The notes under the pieces were generated by a model. That model was not told the origin of the DNA. It ran no database searches and worked only from the letters and a program-made list of their open reading frames with translations. A stretch of DNA of 64,000 nucleotides, from assembly GCA_944472135.2 (NCBI GenBank), contig OX235264.1:93196319-93260318 (forward strand), given 5' to 3'. The translations under genes and the position numbers were made by a program. The stretch comes from Trichobilharzia regenti (taxonomy: Eukaryota > Platyhelminthes > Trematoda > Strigeidida > Schistosomatidae). Shown piece by piece: positions 32,233 through 43,690 of this stretch (within the stretch, counting starts at the first letter, position 1; every line of letters starts with the position of its first letter).

Positions 32233-33000
32233 ATGTTTGTTAACTGCAAGCTAGACTCTACTAAGATGAACAGCTTTCTATCAGGAGTCAGCAAATGGTC
32301 TTCTTCTAATGGCCTTAAACTAAATCCTTCCAAATGTCAGACTGTTAATTTCAGTTTCCGATGTAAACGAAAGTTAAATGAAGCTGTTGGTTCCTATGAC
32401 CCTTGCAAAATTGATGACATTGATATAGAAATCAAGTCTGAAGTTAAGTATCTTGGGGTAATTCTTTCTTCTGACCTGCCTATTCTGGTCTTCCCATGTC
32501 TTAGGGATTTCTAAAAGAATATTTCGTCTGACTTTTTACATTAAGAAGTTAAGGCACTCAGGTATAACCCAACCACTCCTCCTCTTACAGTTTGTCAACT
32601 TGTGTATTTCACCTATTCTTCTTTACTGTTCACCCTTGCTTATTCTTTCCTGGATTGCTTAAAAAAGACTATATCATACTTCGTAGAACTCTGAAGACTG
32701 TCAGTAGGGCGAATGGTATCCCATTGGGCCATATCGCTGACATTATCATTGATGATAGGCACTTGATGTCATGCAGCAAATTTGCTAAAGGAATTTTGTC
32801 AGACTCTGAGCACCCACTCTACCTACAGCTCCAACCTTCTGTCTCCTCTTCAGGTAAAACCAGAAGTCTTTTCAGAAGACTCCATGCACGTACGTCTAAG
32901 TATAAAAATTCCACTATACCATATTTGGCGGCAAGTACTTTATGTGATGAAAATAGTGTTAGGCATGAATCAGCTAACCTTCTTTGCACTAGTAAATAAA
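32233..33000 (+). pseudogene. CR1-like RT C-terminus
   Basis: Two frames encode collinear CR1 sequence: KLDSTKMNSFLSGVSKWSSS, then LKLNPSKCQTVNFSFRCKRK and VKYLGVILSSDL; then in another frame PGLLKKDYIILRRTLKTVSR and YLAASTLCDENSVRHESANL. The K-x-x-x-L-G-[VL]-x-[IL]-S-x-D-L motif follows the RT catalytic site in CR1/Jockey-type elements. The catalytic part is missing. Confidence 0.75.
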
Positions 33001-33254
33001 CCATTTCCTCCGCCCCTGTAACATCAACCTTTTTTGTTGTTGTACTTCTTTCATTTATAATCCTCTCAGTTATTTCGTTTTTATTTGTTTATTTTTTCAT
33101 AGGTGTGAACATCATTTAAGCTGTGTTATAACTATTAATTTTGTCTTTCCCCTCTCCATCGTATATCATAGGAACATTAGATCCAATAATCTTTAACATG
33201 CTAAAATTTTCAAATTGAATCGACACAACTGTTTGAAACAAACTCATTGTTATT

Positions 33255-33850
33255 ATTATTATTAATATTTAATATACAAAAGCTCAAACTCACGCTTTGT
33301 ATACAAAAGAAATACGTCCAAACCCTGTCCCTGCCATGGGAATCATAGGCAGTTAATTTTTTTTAGTAATGAACATCCCATCGCCTTTCTTATCTAAACT
33401 TCCTTTTTATTCATGCTATTTTAAGTTTTTCTTAATCCCTGTTTACACTACCATATTTTCATACCCGAACTTCGCGTTTATTTTGTCATTTTACTATTTC
33501 TACATATTTAATCCCTGATTGCATAAACAATTATTCATCACATTAGTTCTTATCCAAACATCCTGTCTATTTTGTTATTTCTACATTTCTAACCCCCAAA
33601 TGCACAATGTCAATCTTCTTAGTTATTATGATGCTACTTTGTTTGTTTTATCCACCCCCCTGTTTATTATGGCATTCTAATTCCTAATTTTAATTTTTAT
33701 TAATTTGACCCTTGACCGGAAATTATTCTGGAACTTTCCCATCCATTTGATATAAATACACAAATGTACAGTCTAGATGATGACTTCGTCGAAAAGAAAA
33801 TTTTCTTCGCTGCAATTGTCTTCTTAGTAACTCCTATGACCCAATGTGTA
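33255..33850 (+). mobile_element. PLE 3' end inserted in CR1 3' UTR
   Basis: Reverse complement of 45660-46200. It starts near TATACAAAAGCTCAAACTCACG and ends with the hammerhead-like terminus at 33770-33822. TTATTATTATT-ATATTTAAT-like words on both sides (33252-33275, 33855-33872) may be the target duplication. Confidence 0.7.
33770..33822 (+). ncRNA. Hammerhead-like motif at PLE end
   Basis: GATGATGACTTCGTCGAAAA followed by the palindrome GAAAATTTTC. GACTTCGTC can form a three-pair stem II; GAAA follows directly. The CUGA box is altered (AGAUGA plus one extra base). The layout matches type I hammerheads with a minimal stem III, described in PLEs. Confidence 0.5.
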
Positions 33851-34065
33851 TATTATTATTATATTTAATGATCTGAATTCGTGCTTCGAATATTTTTGAC
33901 TTTATAACGTAAATGTGGAAAACTTCACCTGGAAAATTTTAGTTTAACTTTTAATTTTACTTACATTTTAAGTAAATCAGATGGAATATTGTGACAAATG
34001 CTGAGAATTCCATTCTGTATTACAAGTACTGTTTTTGGAATTAAGTAGATTATTATTATTATCAA

Positions 34066-34124
34066 GTCAATCGATAAGATTGTAACAATCATAATAATAA
34101 TAATGATATCTGAAATTATCTTAC
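34066..34124. repeat. (ATT)/(AAT) simple repeat tail
   Basis: The tail of the CR1 copy and AT-rich start of the dynein intron. Confidence 0.6.
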
Positions 34125-34292
34125 ATTATCCTCAGGAGATAAACAATCCATTGATACATCGACGAATTTTCTATGCGCTTCTAAATATTCCTCATAAATA
34201 TTTTTCACTCTTGACGAAAAAACTTGTCCACCGATTCCAAGTACTTCAACTTTTTCTAATCGATTATATTCCATTAAAGTTTTGTAATAAAT
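34125..34292 (-). CDS. Dynein heavy chain exon (DHC_N1), last recognised
   Basis: A 168-nt, 56-codon exon with acceptor TTAACTTTAG and donor GTAAGA on the - strand, phase 0 at both ends. The peptide begins IYYKTLMEYNRLEKVEVLGI, then GGQVFSSRVKNIYEEYLEAH, and ends near VSMDCLSPEDN. The LEK-[VI]-E-[VF]-x-G-x-x-G block and the following 'x-x-V-x-x-I-[FY]-EE[FY]' helix are conserved in the dynein tail. The next exon should encode the F-x-x-x-[VI]-x-[DE]-L-[DE]-R-R-L segment, but I see no such sequence between here and the left edge. A 3' end of a CR1 copy with an inserted PLE abuts the 3' side at 33.0-34.06 kb. Confidence 0.88.
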
Positions 34293-34354
34293 CTAAAGTT
34301 AATAATAATAATCGTAGTAATGATTAAAATCGGATGAAAATGAAAGTAAGTGAA

Positions 34355-34990
34355 GGGTGTTCTCAAGTAGAGTATACCAAACAACTAACAACTAAATTTG
34401 TAATTGCTATCCTCTTAGCTCCTAGACTGTACATCACTGCATCTAACATTTTCATATCATCGTGCTCTTGAGAGCATCTCCCACTATGACTAAGTAAAGG
34501 TGTAGTGAAAACCATCAACCATTCGATATTGGACCATCTGGTGCAAACCGGCCACAAAGCCAGCCAGCGTGGAAGAATCCCTCTCTATCATCTACCGGGT
34601 GCCTAATTAATTGCAAAAATCATCATCGAAGCACCACATGCTCCAAACAGCAGAGACTATTGCAATTCGCCTTAAACAAGTGGTGCTCTGTGCGCAGAAG
34701 AAGCAAGTTCAGCCACTACTGCCTCCCTGGCCTTCAGTAGAAACTATAAACTCATGAATTTGTACTATTATCTTTCCTAATTCTTCTGACATTCAGCTTA
34801 TTTTATGTTGATGCTAGTGAGCTGTAATCTATCAATATTATTGATTCTATGTGATTTAAACAAAATTAATGTTGTTCATAACACTATTCCATTCATTCTC
34901 TATAATGTATGTATATCTGTAGAGCCTGATGAAGAATAGGTTATCGAAAAGAGTACTCTTTGTTCAGTAACCATTCTTTTGAAAATTTTT
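34355..34990 (+). mobile_element. Probable PLE piece ending in a hammerhead-like motif
   Basis: 34500-34760 reads as diverged coding-like sequence (CATCTGGTGCAAACCGGCCAC region) of unknown element. 34900-34970 has the PLE terminal layout GAGCCTGATGAAGAATAGG, TTATCGAAAAGAGTACTCTT: CUGAUGA box, GAAA box and palindromic stem III GAGTACTC. Confidence 0.5.
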
Positions 34991-35780
34991 AATGAGCATT
35001 TTTAATCAGTTCATCCTTTATTATCTATCCTTGTTCCTGTTCAATCTATGGTTATGTGACGGTAGTAATAATGTGTGTTGTTTTACGACGAAGTCATTTT
35101 GCTTGGGTGAATCAGGGTAGCTTTAAACTTGGACTGTCTGTGAACGGGAATCGTTGGTGTGTGATTCTTCCGGTGGGCAGAATTTTCCATCCCACCATCT
35201 TGGAAATATTCTGCCTGATTCTGAGATATTTCTTTTCACAGTTGACTTCTAGTTAACTAATTCTGTTTCTTCACTACTTGTTTTGTACATAAAACGTATC
35301 TGATATGTGTACATATATATCTGACTAACGGAATTTTTGAGGTAATTTTTGGATTTTTGTTAATTTTAGTGTCATTGTTATAAATAGTAGCGTCGATTTT
35401 ATCTCAAATAACTGGGGTGTTTCTTCTTTGCAATCGTTGGGGCATTTTGTGTTTCTGCATAATTCAAAGAAGTTCAATCTAGGCATGCTGTAGAATGCAT
35501 AGATTGGTTTCCAGAATTCAAAACATAAGTATTTGATTTCCGTCGTTGCCCAAAAAGGTAAATTTGTTTTGTAGATTGATTATGTACTAAGGAACGATTC
35601 TTATTGTAGCACTGTTGTATTCGTGTAATGATATGAGTAATGTATTATGTAGATATTTAACATCAAATTACGAATTGGTAAAATGAACTCCTATACAAAG
35701 TCTGCTAACTAAGTTACCATCCAACAAACCTGGTCAGGAGGATACAATCACCAGGCTGACCAACTTATATATGTGGGTAG
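34991..35780. other. Dynein intron, mostly unassigned
   Basis: 35040-35120 resembles 47155-47215 (GTGTGTTGTTT-ACGA, TTTTGCT-G-GTGA-TCA). The rest is AT-rich with no exon. Confidence 0.35.
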
Positions 35781-35847
35781 CATAATAATAATAATCGCTT
35801 CATTCTGAACAAATAATGATCATTATTATTATTTAATTCTATTACTT

Positions 35848-37065
35848 TCTTTAATTGCTAGAGAAACATATGCTTTCAGCTGCGCGTCTCCATTGTGTTC
35901 GGTTCCCTGCTAGAGTTTTCACCTGGCTTCAAGTCTGAGCATATGTTTTCATCTTCCCTTCACATGACCTCCTCCATGTCACCCTCGAACTGACCACCAA
36001 CTCAACGCTTCCCATTTGGGTTCTACTTGAGCTATAGCCTGTCGTGTGATGTCACTTGATGGTTTCCTCAGAGTATGGCCAGCCAATCCACCTTCATTTC
36101 TTCGTGCATATTTGTTGCACAATCACTTCCGGGTTGGTTCTCTCCCAGAGATCCCTGTCGCTCATCGTTTCTGGCTTACCATCTCATCTTGAGTATTGAG
36201 CGAAGACAGTTGTTGATGTTAGTCTGTAGTTTGTTCGAAGTGCCCTTCGTGACGCGCCGAGCGTCTGATCCATATAGTAAGTAGCACTGACTTCACATTG
36301 GAGTTGAGAATCCGTATCTTGATTTTCATTTTCATTCTGAGTTCTGTTGACCTCCATACAGACTTGAGAGTAATGAAAGCATGCCTTGCTTTCCCGATCC
36401 TCACTGCTTTGATATCCTCGTCAGTTCCGTCCGTCTGTATTTGAAACGATGCTTTCCAGGTGGGTAGGTAGGTAGGTAAAGGAGGTTGTTTCTTTCAGAT
36501 TCCTCCCATTCATGCTGGCTGATTGTTGTCTGTTGCTGTTACTGCTGTTGCTGTTGGCCAGGAACCTTCATCACCTCTGTTTTCTCTATGTTCACCTGAA
36601 GTCCTATCTTCTCAGGATGCTTCTTCTATCACCAATTTATTGCTTTTCACTTGCATATCTTCCTGTTTGTGGGAAATCAGACAAATATCACCGGCGAAGT
36701 TCAGACCCTCCAAGTTTTTTGTCTGAGTCCCTTCTCTGTCTGTCTGTTACATTATCCAGTCTACCACAATCAGGAAAATCATTGGAGAAATCAATGGGCA
36801 GCCTTCCTTGTCTTACTCCCGTCTTCACTTCGAAGGATTCCGTGAGTTTCCACTGTGGGTTATTTGGAATGCAGCATTTTTAACAACTGTTGGATTAGGT
36901 GTATAATTGTTTGAGGCCCCTTTGTAGTATCTAAGTTGTTTCTAAATCACTTCTTGATCGACGCTGTCTGCTGAAGGCCTTTTCAAAGTCAATGAAGTCG
37001 AAGTAGATAGCTGACTACCATTACAAGCTCTGTTCAATGACAATACGTAGTATTGCGATTTGATC
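35848..37065 (-). mobile_element. RTE-A element, degenerate RT
   Basis: - strand order: RT motif A region near 36960-37010 (F-D-F-x-K-A-F), motif B region near 36790-36840 (T-G-V-R-Q-G), motif C near 36690, then the YLGS-type block at 36430-36480 and C-terminus to 35850. Long but full of stops; collinear with 50850-52370. Confidence 0.75.
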
Positions 37066-37246
37066 GACGCATTATTATTATTACTACCACATATATTATT
37101 TGTTTATTATTCATTATGCTCCAGTAACTTTCATTTACATTGTCCGGGAACCGAACCTGAATGAAGCGTTTAACAATAAACCCGAAAATAGTCGAAAACC
37201 AAAAAATAAAATACAGAAAACATTCTTTTCGTTTTATTTTTCTTAC
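37066..37246. other. Dynein intron with (ATT)n
   Basis: ATT tracts and AT-rich sequence leading to the dynein donor; no other feature. Confidence 0.4.
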
Positions 37247-37483
37247 CTTAATCGCTTCTAACCGTTCAATAAATATATCGAAACGATTAAATACCCATGC
37301 AGAATGAAATGACCATTCTGATGGTTCTACGCCTTGTTCTTTACACGAGTCTTTAACATTTTTACGATAATCTTCAACAACATTACGAAAATGTCGCAGG
37401 ACACTGAGAGATTTATTAATTTTAATTAAAGCTTCATCTGGATCATCTTTAACTATCTCAGTTGGATCTAAAAATTGTCGACA
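37247..37483 (-). CDS. Dynein heavy chain exon (DHC_N1), third in window
   Basis: A 237-nt, 79-codon phase-0 exon between acceptor TTTTCCCAACTAG and donor GTAAGA on the - strand. It reads CRQFLDPTEIVKDDPDEALI, then SVLRHFRNVVEDYRK, then SEWSFHSAWVFNRFDIFIER and LEAIK. The pattern F-L-x-P-[ED] followed by the spacer and W-x-F-x-S-x-x-VF-x-R-x-D-x-F-x-x-R-L is what follows EICN in dynein heavy chain tails, so order and spacing are as expected. Both edges are on codon boundaries and match the neighbouring exons. Flanking introns: 7.7 kb upstream, 2.95 kb downstream. Confidence 0.9.
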
Positions 37484-37815
37484 CTAGTTGGGAAAAAACA
37501 AATAGAAAATAAACAAATCAATAAGCAAGCGCGTAGTAGAAAGTACTTTAAAGCCCTTACTTGCAAAGATCGATGAGTCCCTCCTATGTATGTGTGACCA
37601 TATCCACACTCAAACTGGTAGATGATATAAAGTGATCGGAACACCAAGACCCATTCTTTAACTCACCGCTAAGAATGACGTATATATATCAAGCTCTCCT
37701 ACATGGGTGATCATATCAGACTGATAACTAGACAAAGGATGGACGTGGTAGATAAAGAGAATTTTTATGCAGTTAACATCTGAATAACTGAGCATGTGAA
37801 GCCTATGCATCATGC
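37484..37815. other. Dynein intron, unassigned
   Basis: No recognised element before the RTE-B copy. Confidence 0.35.
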
Positions 37816-38550
37816 ATAGACAATATAAGTATTATCGTGACATCCGGCTATCAACCAAGGGACTTGTGTACTGCTCAGCAGTTCGCTCCGTCCTTGTCTA
37901 TGGCTCTGAAACATGGCCAATACGAGTTGAAGACATGAAAAGGTTGACTGCTTTCGATCATAGATGTCTGCGATCTCTTTCTCACGTTAGGTGGTTTAAT
38001 AAGGTAGGTAATATTGACGTCAGGCGTAGAGTGTTGGGCAAAGAGGGAAAATCAATCGACGAGACTATAAAGTTACATAGATTGAGATGGCTAGGTCGGT
38101 CACGTAGTGCGCATGCCTAACCATCGCCTCGCCTCCCCCGACGGGCATTACTAGCTGATATAGGTGCAGGTTGGAAAAGAGCCAGTGGTGGCCAAACAAA
38201 AACATGGCCTCATCAATCCCTGAAATCCTTCACAGTCCTTGACTGAGTCAGGTAGGGAGATGCAGACTTCCGGGTTGGGGTCTTCGGGACTCTATGAATC
38301 AATGGCTGGAGACAATAGGTGACATGGCTCAAAATCGTTGTTAATGGCCAGCGCAGATGTATTCAGTCTCTGTAATCTTTCATATTCCTTTCTACCATTA
38401 CCCATCCTGTTTCACTCTCATACTTGTCAAACTCTATTGATTCTCTTCACTCATCTTCTTGTCTACCTTTGTGTGGTATTTGGAACGTGGCAACTAGAAC
38501 TGGTGCACTTCGGTGCCAAGTTCTATGTTGAATCCAGACAGACAGCGACA
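37815..38550 (+). mobile_element. RTE-B 3' portion
   Basis: A frame at 37812-38120 reads DIRLSTKGLVYCSAVRSVLV, then YGSETWPIRVEDMKRLTAFD, then HRCLRSLSHVRWFNKVGNID, then LHRLRWLGRS. It then breaks, continuing to the 3' UTR that ends ATTTGGAACGTGGCAACTAG then TTGAATCCAGACAGACAG at 38548. Same C-terminal block as 24787-26595 but truncated at 5'. Confidence 0.85.
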
Positions 38551-38579
38551 TAAGTATTATCGACAAAAAGTATATATTC

Positions 38580-38910
38580 AATTATTGGCTTGTATCGATT
38601 TGATTCATTGGACGCAGGATTTCATCATGAGCTGGCATCAGTTAGAGAAACATTGAAAAATCTAGGAGTACTGCCAGACGGCTCTTTCGCCCTAGTTTGG
38701 GACTCTTCGTCAGCACTAACCCATCGACAGGGGCTCGAAGACAGGACCTTGTGGTTGCAAGGCGAGACCATTAATCTACTGGGACTCAATCCAATCGCCA
38801 GTCCATGAATTCCAACTTCTGCCAATACACGACATAGCGCGACCACTAGCCAATGTCATCGGTGGTGAGTATTTGTCCTAACACCCAACCTGCTGTACCC
38901 TATATGTATG
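38580..38910 (-). mobile_element. HH-B element with a nearly canonical ribozyme core
   Basis: Inverted HH-B. On the - strand the core reads GTGCTGACGAAGAGTCCCAA then ACTAGGGCGAAAGAGCC: CUGACGA and GAAA boxes are intact, stem II has an AGA extension. B box and A box regions follow at 38720-38790 (decayed), leader at 38795-38900. Confidence 0.7.
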
Positions 38911-39235
38911 ATTGATTTTTAGTTCCCTCTTTTTCCATCGCTTATTATGTGCTTTATACTACTAGGTGGAAAGCTTGTGCATCCTGATATCCATAACTAG
39001 GATCCATGCCAGAAAGTCAAACAGTCTGGAAGACATCATCATCATCAATCACTACCTTTTATGAAAAGTATTATGTTTAGAAATTGATAAACTAATACAC
39101 TGTACTTCGTTGGTCTTTAGTTCTTATTTCATGCAAAAGAATATTTTGTAAACTGTAAGGTAAAGTACATTCGGAAATAAGATGTGAAATAAGATGTTTT
39201 TATAGTAAAATAAATAACTTGTTAGCATGTTACAT
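38911..39235. other. Dynein intron, unassigned
   Basis: Nothing recognised. Confidence 0.3.
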
Positions 39236-39239
39236 AAGG

Positions 39240-39810
39240 CATCTACAGCTTTACCAATATAAGAAGGGGACATCTGAGACCCTCTCCACCTAGGATTCTC
39301 AATAAAGCAGGAATTGGGGGTGGCATTTAAACCTACAAACTTACTCAGGTAGGACAAGCTTTGTAGGTTGAAAGACCCTGTCGGTTGACCCAATTAGATA
39401 AAATAATATAATTTACAAAATACCTTGCAATGACTGTGAGTTAGGTCAACTACATAGGTCAAACTAGTAGGTTGAGGGTGGTCAGAGTGCATGTCAGAAG
39501 ATAAGAATTTAGCTAAGGTTGAACTGGTTGACCTCACTCGCGAAGACAAGTAATTTAGAAGAAAGCTCAGCGATTGCACTGCATGCATGCATTGACAAAC
39601 AACCACACTATAGCATGGTGGGAAGGAGAGGGTTAAAATTCTAAAAAGTAATATAGTTAGGTGGAGAGTTAGAGAGAGGTTGATCATTGAATCCTGCCTG
39701 GTTCATCGAGTCTACATCCAGGACGTGCAATAGGATGCAATGACTCATCACTCATACCGGAAATATGCAAAATACTACTACTACTGATCAAGTCATGCGA
39801 TGAAAAATAA
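39240..39810 (+). mobile_element. PLE GIY-YIG relic
   Basis: Collinear with 10290-10860 over about 540 nt (GGGGACATCTGAGACCCTC, CCCTGTCGGTTGACCCAATTA, CTACATAGGTCAAACTAGTAG, GCACTGCATGCATGCATT). The same PLE family, less than complete; stops throughout. Confidence 0.75.
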
Positions 39811-39829
39811 TGGATGGATCTGATTTTTG

Positions 39830-40690
39830 TTACCCTAGGAACCATACTGAACCCAACGTTTCTCATTCTAGCTCCACTAGACGGCCTGTCTCCTGATGTC
39901 ACTCAATGTTTCCGACCCATCTCCATTCCCCTCTGCATATTCGTTGGGCGATAGATTCTTGATTACTTTGTTCCTAGAGTTCCTCAATGCTAATGCTTCC
40001 CAGCAGGTCACTTCAACTTTAGGATTATCCAGCGGAAGCAGCTATTGAAAATTCTACAGTTGGCTGTTTAAAGTGATTTCATGACTCTTCAATTCTCCAA
40101 GACACATGGAAGCATTGAATTTGCGTCAATGTTAAAAATCTAAATCTTTTTACTTATTCTGAATGAAAGAGATTTCTTGAATGGTTCTAGATTAATGAAG
40201 GTCTGACTAACTTTTCCAGTGATGCTTTTGATATCTTCATCTCTTCCTCCTAGAGTTGAAACGATGCTCTCTAGGTCAAGCAAGTGAGAGATTTGACTTC
40301 CTTTCGATTTCCTCCATTGACAGTAACTGGTAATTATTATTACTACTGTTATTATTGGTTAGGTATCTTCAACACCTCTGTCTCCCCTAGTTTCACTTGA
40401 AATCTTGTCTTCGTTGCCTGCTTCTTCTGCCCACGTTTTGGTATTCGCCCGAAGACCTTCCAGTTTATGTGACAATAGACATAGATCATCCACGTAGTCC
40501 AAGTCTACAGGAATCTTCTTGTTAGTCCAACGTATTCCTCGCTTCTCTCTCTCTCCACAGTCTTTCGAATAGTTCAGCCCACCACAAGTAGGAATGTCGT
40601 CAGTGACGGTAGGTAGTCCTGTTTTACTCCTAGAAGACCCTAGTAAAATCGCTTGTGGTTTAAAAGTACCAGCTCAACGTCTAGATACTT
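39830..40690 (-). mobile_element. RTE-A fragment, strongly diverged
   Basis: Inverted RTE-A words: TGATGTCACTCAATGTTTCC, GGCGATAGATTCTTGATTAC, TTGATATCTTCATC, AAACGATGCTCTCTAGGT; collinear with 36050-36750. Confidence 0.6.
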
Positions 40691-40784
40691 CATCTACGTA
40701 TCAAATTATAGATTTTACTCTCACTGAACTGACAGATTTTTGGCGTAATTGTGAAATTTTTCAGTATTAATCTAACCTGGCCTC

Positions 40785-41260
40785 TTACATGAGATAATAT
40801 CCAGTGGTCCCTGGTTTTCAGTAGTTCTCTAACTGATACGAATCCATGATCACACCAGGAAAAAACCAAATCCCTTAAAAATGACTCTTGAAAATTATTG
40901 TGATGCTTGCTAGTGATTTGCTGGTTATAGGACGAAGTCACCTGGAGTTCTAGTGACAAGTAGGGTCCATTTGATTAGAACTGAGGATAAATACTCACCA
41001 CCGATGACAATGGCTAGCGCCAGTCTTACTCAAATTCCGAAATAGTAGAAGTTAGAATTCATGGACTGGTCACACAGTCGGGTCCCAGTGCCTGAATGGT
41101 CTACAAGCTCACCTTTTAACCAGGAGATCATGGGTGTGAACCCATCTGGTGTGTGCGTACTGATGATGGGTCCTTGACTAGGACGAAAGAAATGTCCAGT
41201 ACTCTCTGATTCTCGAAGATTCTCTGACTTGACTAGTAACTCTTAGGATATTCATGAGAA
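40785..41260 (+). mobile_element. Two HH-B pieces, one with a conserved ribozyme core
   Basis: 40785-40900 is a 3' end. 40930-41260 is a + copy: leader CGAAGTCACCTGGAGTTC, A box region AATGGTCTACAAGCTCACC, B box-like GGGTGTGAACCC, ribozyme at 41155-41205: CTGATGA, then TGGGTCCTTGACTAGGAC, then GAAA and the cleavage-side ATGTCCAGTACTC. Both core boxes are intact but stem III (GAAATGTC) no longer pairs. Confidence 0.7.
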
Positions 41261-41339
41261 TTTACCAGGCGACAAGATTTCATCGTAAACCTAGTCATAT
41301 TTCAGTAATAATAAGATCATTTCTCGAAACGGAATGACT

Positions 41340-41600
41340 TAGGCGATCACGTTATTACTGTTTTTTACTTTTAATGATCCTCTCCATTATGATGAGTATC
41401 TTTGTCGTGTAACTTCACGCCACTCTTTGTTCGCTGCAAATTCCATCACATATATAGCTTTTTGGTTGTTAAGTAGGGTATTTCCAATATAACGGACAAA
41501 ATCATGAACTGAATAACGGGACCCACCACTAAAATCCTTTTCACAATGTATGCTACTTATAAGTAGTCTAAAATTATCCAAACATTTTCCCATCGATTTA
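41340..41600 (-). other. Unassigned ORF with protein-like composition
   Basis: A 68-codon frame (Met at 41593) reads MGKCLDNFRLLISSIHCEKD, then FSGGSRYSVHDFVRYIGNTL, then LNNQKAIYVMEFAANKEWRE. It stays open upstream to about 41630, where HH-A sequence begins. No family recognised and no good splice donor at its end. Composition is unlike the repeat noise around it. Confidence 0.35.
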
Positions 41601-41627
41601 TTGGACAGAAATACTTGGTCTAATTAA

Positions 41628-41790
41628 ATGCCCGGATATCGTCGAAGCATTCGCACAAATAGCCGGCATGTCAACCTGAGACCGAGAATTTCGGTCCAAT
41701 CAATCGATGGGAAAATTTTAAACTGAATTAAATAATTAATAAAACTAGTTGCATAAGAGATGGTATCACCATGCATGGTATTCCTAATTG
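41628..41790 (+). mobile_element. HH-A (SM-alpha type) fragment
   Basis: Collinear with 60325-60450: ATCGTCGAAGCATTCGCACA, CCGGCATGTCAACCTGAGAC, TCCAATCAATCGATGGGAAA. Truncated before the tRNA-like boxes. Confidence 0.75.
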
Positions 41791-41884
41791 TAATAGATTC
41801 GACTATGCGAAACACTTTGCATTAGGAGTGAGAGACAAGAATACTTTGGTCTTATAAGAAGACTCTGGAAGATTTGGATTTCCC

Positions 41885-42510
41885 AGATGATTTATGTCAT
41901 GCAGGCGAAAACCAACAAATTGGTAGATGAGTCAGGCAACAAAGACAACACTTCAAGAGTACATATGGAAGACGGAGGTGATGGAGCTAGCCAACCAACC
42001 ATCATCAGCAACATCTGAAAGAGGTCACATCTTTCAATTATGTAAGAAGCACCGTTTTTAACTGCAAGCGACAGCATGCATGAGGATGTCGAAATCAGAA
42101 TCTAACAGGAAAGGCGGATGTTCATTACTGTGAAACTCTTAGGCTCTTAGCATAAACAACAACAGACTTCAAGCGCGTGCCATGAAAAGTATTTCCAACA
42201 GCCGGCTACAGAATTTCATTAACAGCTGTCACCTTCGCTGGCTTTATACTGAAAATTTATTGACGGCCAGAAAGAATTAAGAACAATAAAACTTTGACAG
42301 TATAACGAACCAACTAGGAATCGACTGTTCAACAAATATGTCGAAGAAAGTGGTTGATGAATCAAACACGCAGTGAAGAGACCGTCGAATGACATCACCC
42401 TCTAGGCCGTCTCTCAACAGCAAGCCAAAACGGTAAGGATGAGTTGGGTGACATGAAGGAGAAGTGCTGCTGTGCTGAAGTTTTACGTTCCACTCAGAAC
42501 CTAAATGGAA
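41885..42510 (+). mobile_element. RTE-A fragment, degenerate
   Basis: Collinear with the RTE-A C-terminal part; words ATGGAAGACGGAGGTGATGGA, CATTAACAGCTGTCACCTTCG and GACATCACCCTC. Ends in an A-rich tail with AATA repeats. Confidence 0.6.
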
Positions 42511-42544
42511 GATAATACTAATAGTAATATATAATTCAAACAAA

Positions 42545-43130
42545 TAGATAATATTTGAATAAGGTATTAAGAAGACAAATTTCGCGAGATGATATCATCA
42601 TTTCGTAGTTTCTCTCTTCAATCGCTTTACAACTGACTAACATGGTTCACAATAATAAAATAAAGATCATGACAATTACTCAGTTAAATAAAAAACAAAA
42701 TTACACACTAATGACCAATCTCATTTAAATAGGTCATGTAGTCCACGGTAGGCGAAGATTGAAGTCCATTGTATTTTGTGCACACAGTTTAGGATGTATG
42801 TGATTAATCCAGAGTGCTTCTATCACCTTCAATAATCAACCTTGAATTAGAGTTGTGTGATGAAATAATTATGAAGCAGTCATTAATATTGATTTTGTGG
42901 CCTGACATTAACAAGTGTTTTCAATGGATGATGATACTGGATTTCTATTCAGAGCAACTGGACTGAGATTTTCTATATGTTTTAGTAACCATTTCGGAAC
43001 ATGTTCTTTTCGACGACATTGGAACATTCTGTTGGTTCTACCTATATAGGTGTCACCGCAGCTGCAGGTGAACTTGTAGATACGGTTTGAAGTAGAGTTC
43101 ACAGAATTTCGTCCTTTAATCGTAGATAGA
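42545..43130 (-). mobile_element. PLE copy, left arm of an inverted pair
   Basis: - strand: GIY-YIG (43102-42908: NRIYKFTCSCGDTYIGRTNR, then HVPKWLLKHIENLSPVALNR) then 3' region to a terminus with CGCGAAATTTGTC. Arms 42545-42960 and 43840-44225 are inverted repeats of each other. Confidence 0.85.
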
Positions 43131-43225
43131 GGTGAAAAGTACAGCGAAAGACAGTAGCAAGTGGAGACGTGCAGTTGAAACCCTATGTTTCACTAGGAAC
43201 CCAAGGGAACAATAATAATAACAGG
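43130..43225 (+). mobile_element. RTE-A 3' tail
   Basis: GTGGAGACGTGCAGTTGAAA, CCCTATGTTTCACTAGGAAC and an (AAT)n end, inserted within the PLE. Confidence 0.65.
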
Positions 43226-43690
43226 GATCGAAAATGTTCGGCAAGTAAGAAAAAGAGATGCGGCGTAGAATGTGCTTTTGATGGCTGACCTAAGTGTCTT
43301 TGAGTTAGCTGTCAACTGCATAATCTGGTCACCCTTGAATGGTAGGTTCATGAATACAGATAGCTTTCTTTGGTACAGAAGCTGTCTTTTCGAGATGTGG
43401 TCTATCCTTACCGTGACAATTGATTAAGTTTACCGGATAACCATTAGCTAATAAAACTGAATGTATATTTCGAAACTCATCCATCAATGTGTCACTAGTG
43501 CATATTTTTCGTGCCCTTGAGAGCAAACATTTCAGTGGGGAACGTTTATACAGGATAGGAACAAAAGTGGTAAAATGAAGATATTGTCCACTCCATATCT
43601 GTTTACGAAAAATAGACCGTTTAATCGTTCCATCGTCTCTCCTAGTCATTGAAAATCCAAGAACCCTAATCAATTCCTACAGTAAGAATA
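43226..43690 (-). mobile_element. PLE RT-to-GIY linker region
   Basis: A frame at 43329-43673 (SMTRRDDGTIKRSIFRKQIW, then SGQYLHFTTFVPILYKRSPL, then KCLLSRARKICTSDTLMDEF, then LLANGYPVNLI). The 'R-K-x-T-W-x-G-x-Y-x-x-F-x-S-[FY]-x-P' block and 'L-x-x-R-A-x-x-[IL]-[CS]' are conserved between RT and GIY-YIG in PLEs. Confidence 0.85.

Larger units (their letters stand above)
31560..34065 (+). mobile_element. CR1-like copy with nested SINE-C and PLE insertions
   Basis: A + strand CR1 RT C-terminal part in two overlapping pieces: 31580-31725 (duplicated start, KLDSTKMNS-type) and 32195-33000, then 3' UTR 33000-33250 and 33850-34065 ending TACTGTTTTTGGAATTAAG plus (ATT)n. SINE-C (31745-31922, -) and a PLE 3' region (33260-33850, +) are inserted. 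Confidence 0.7.
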
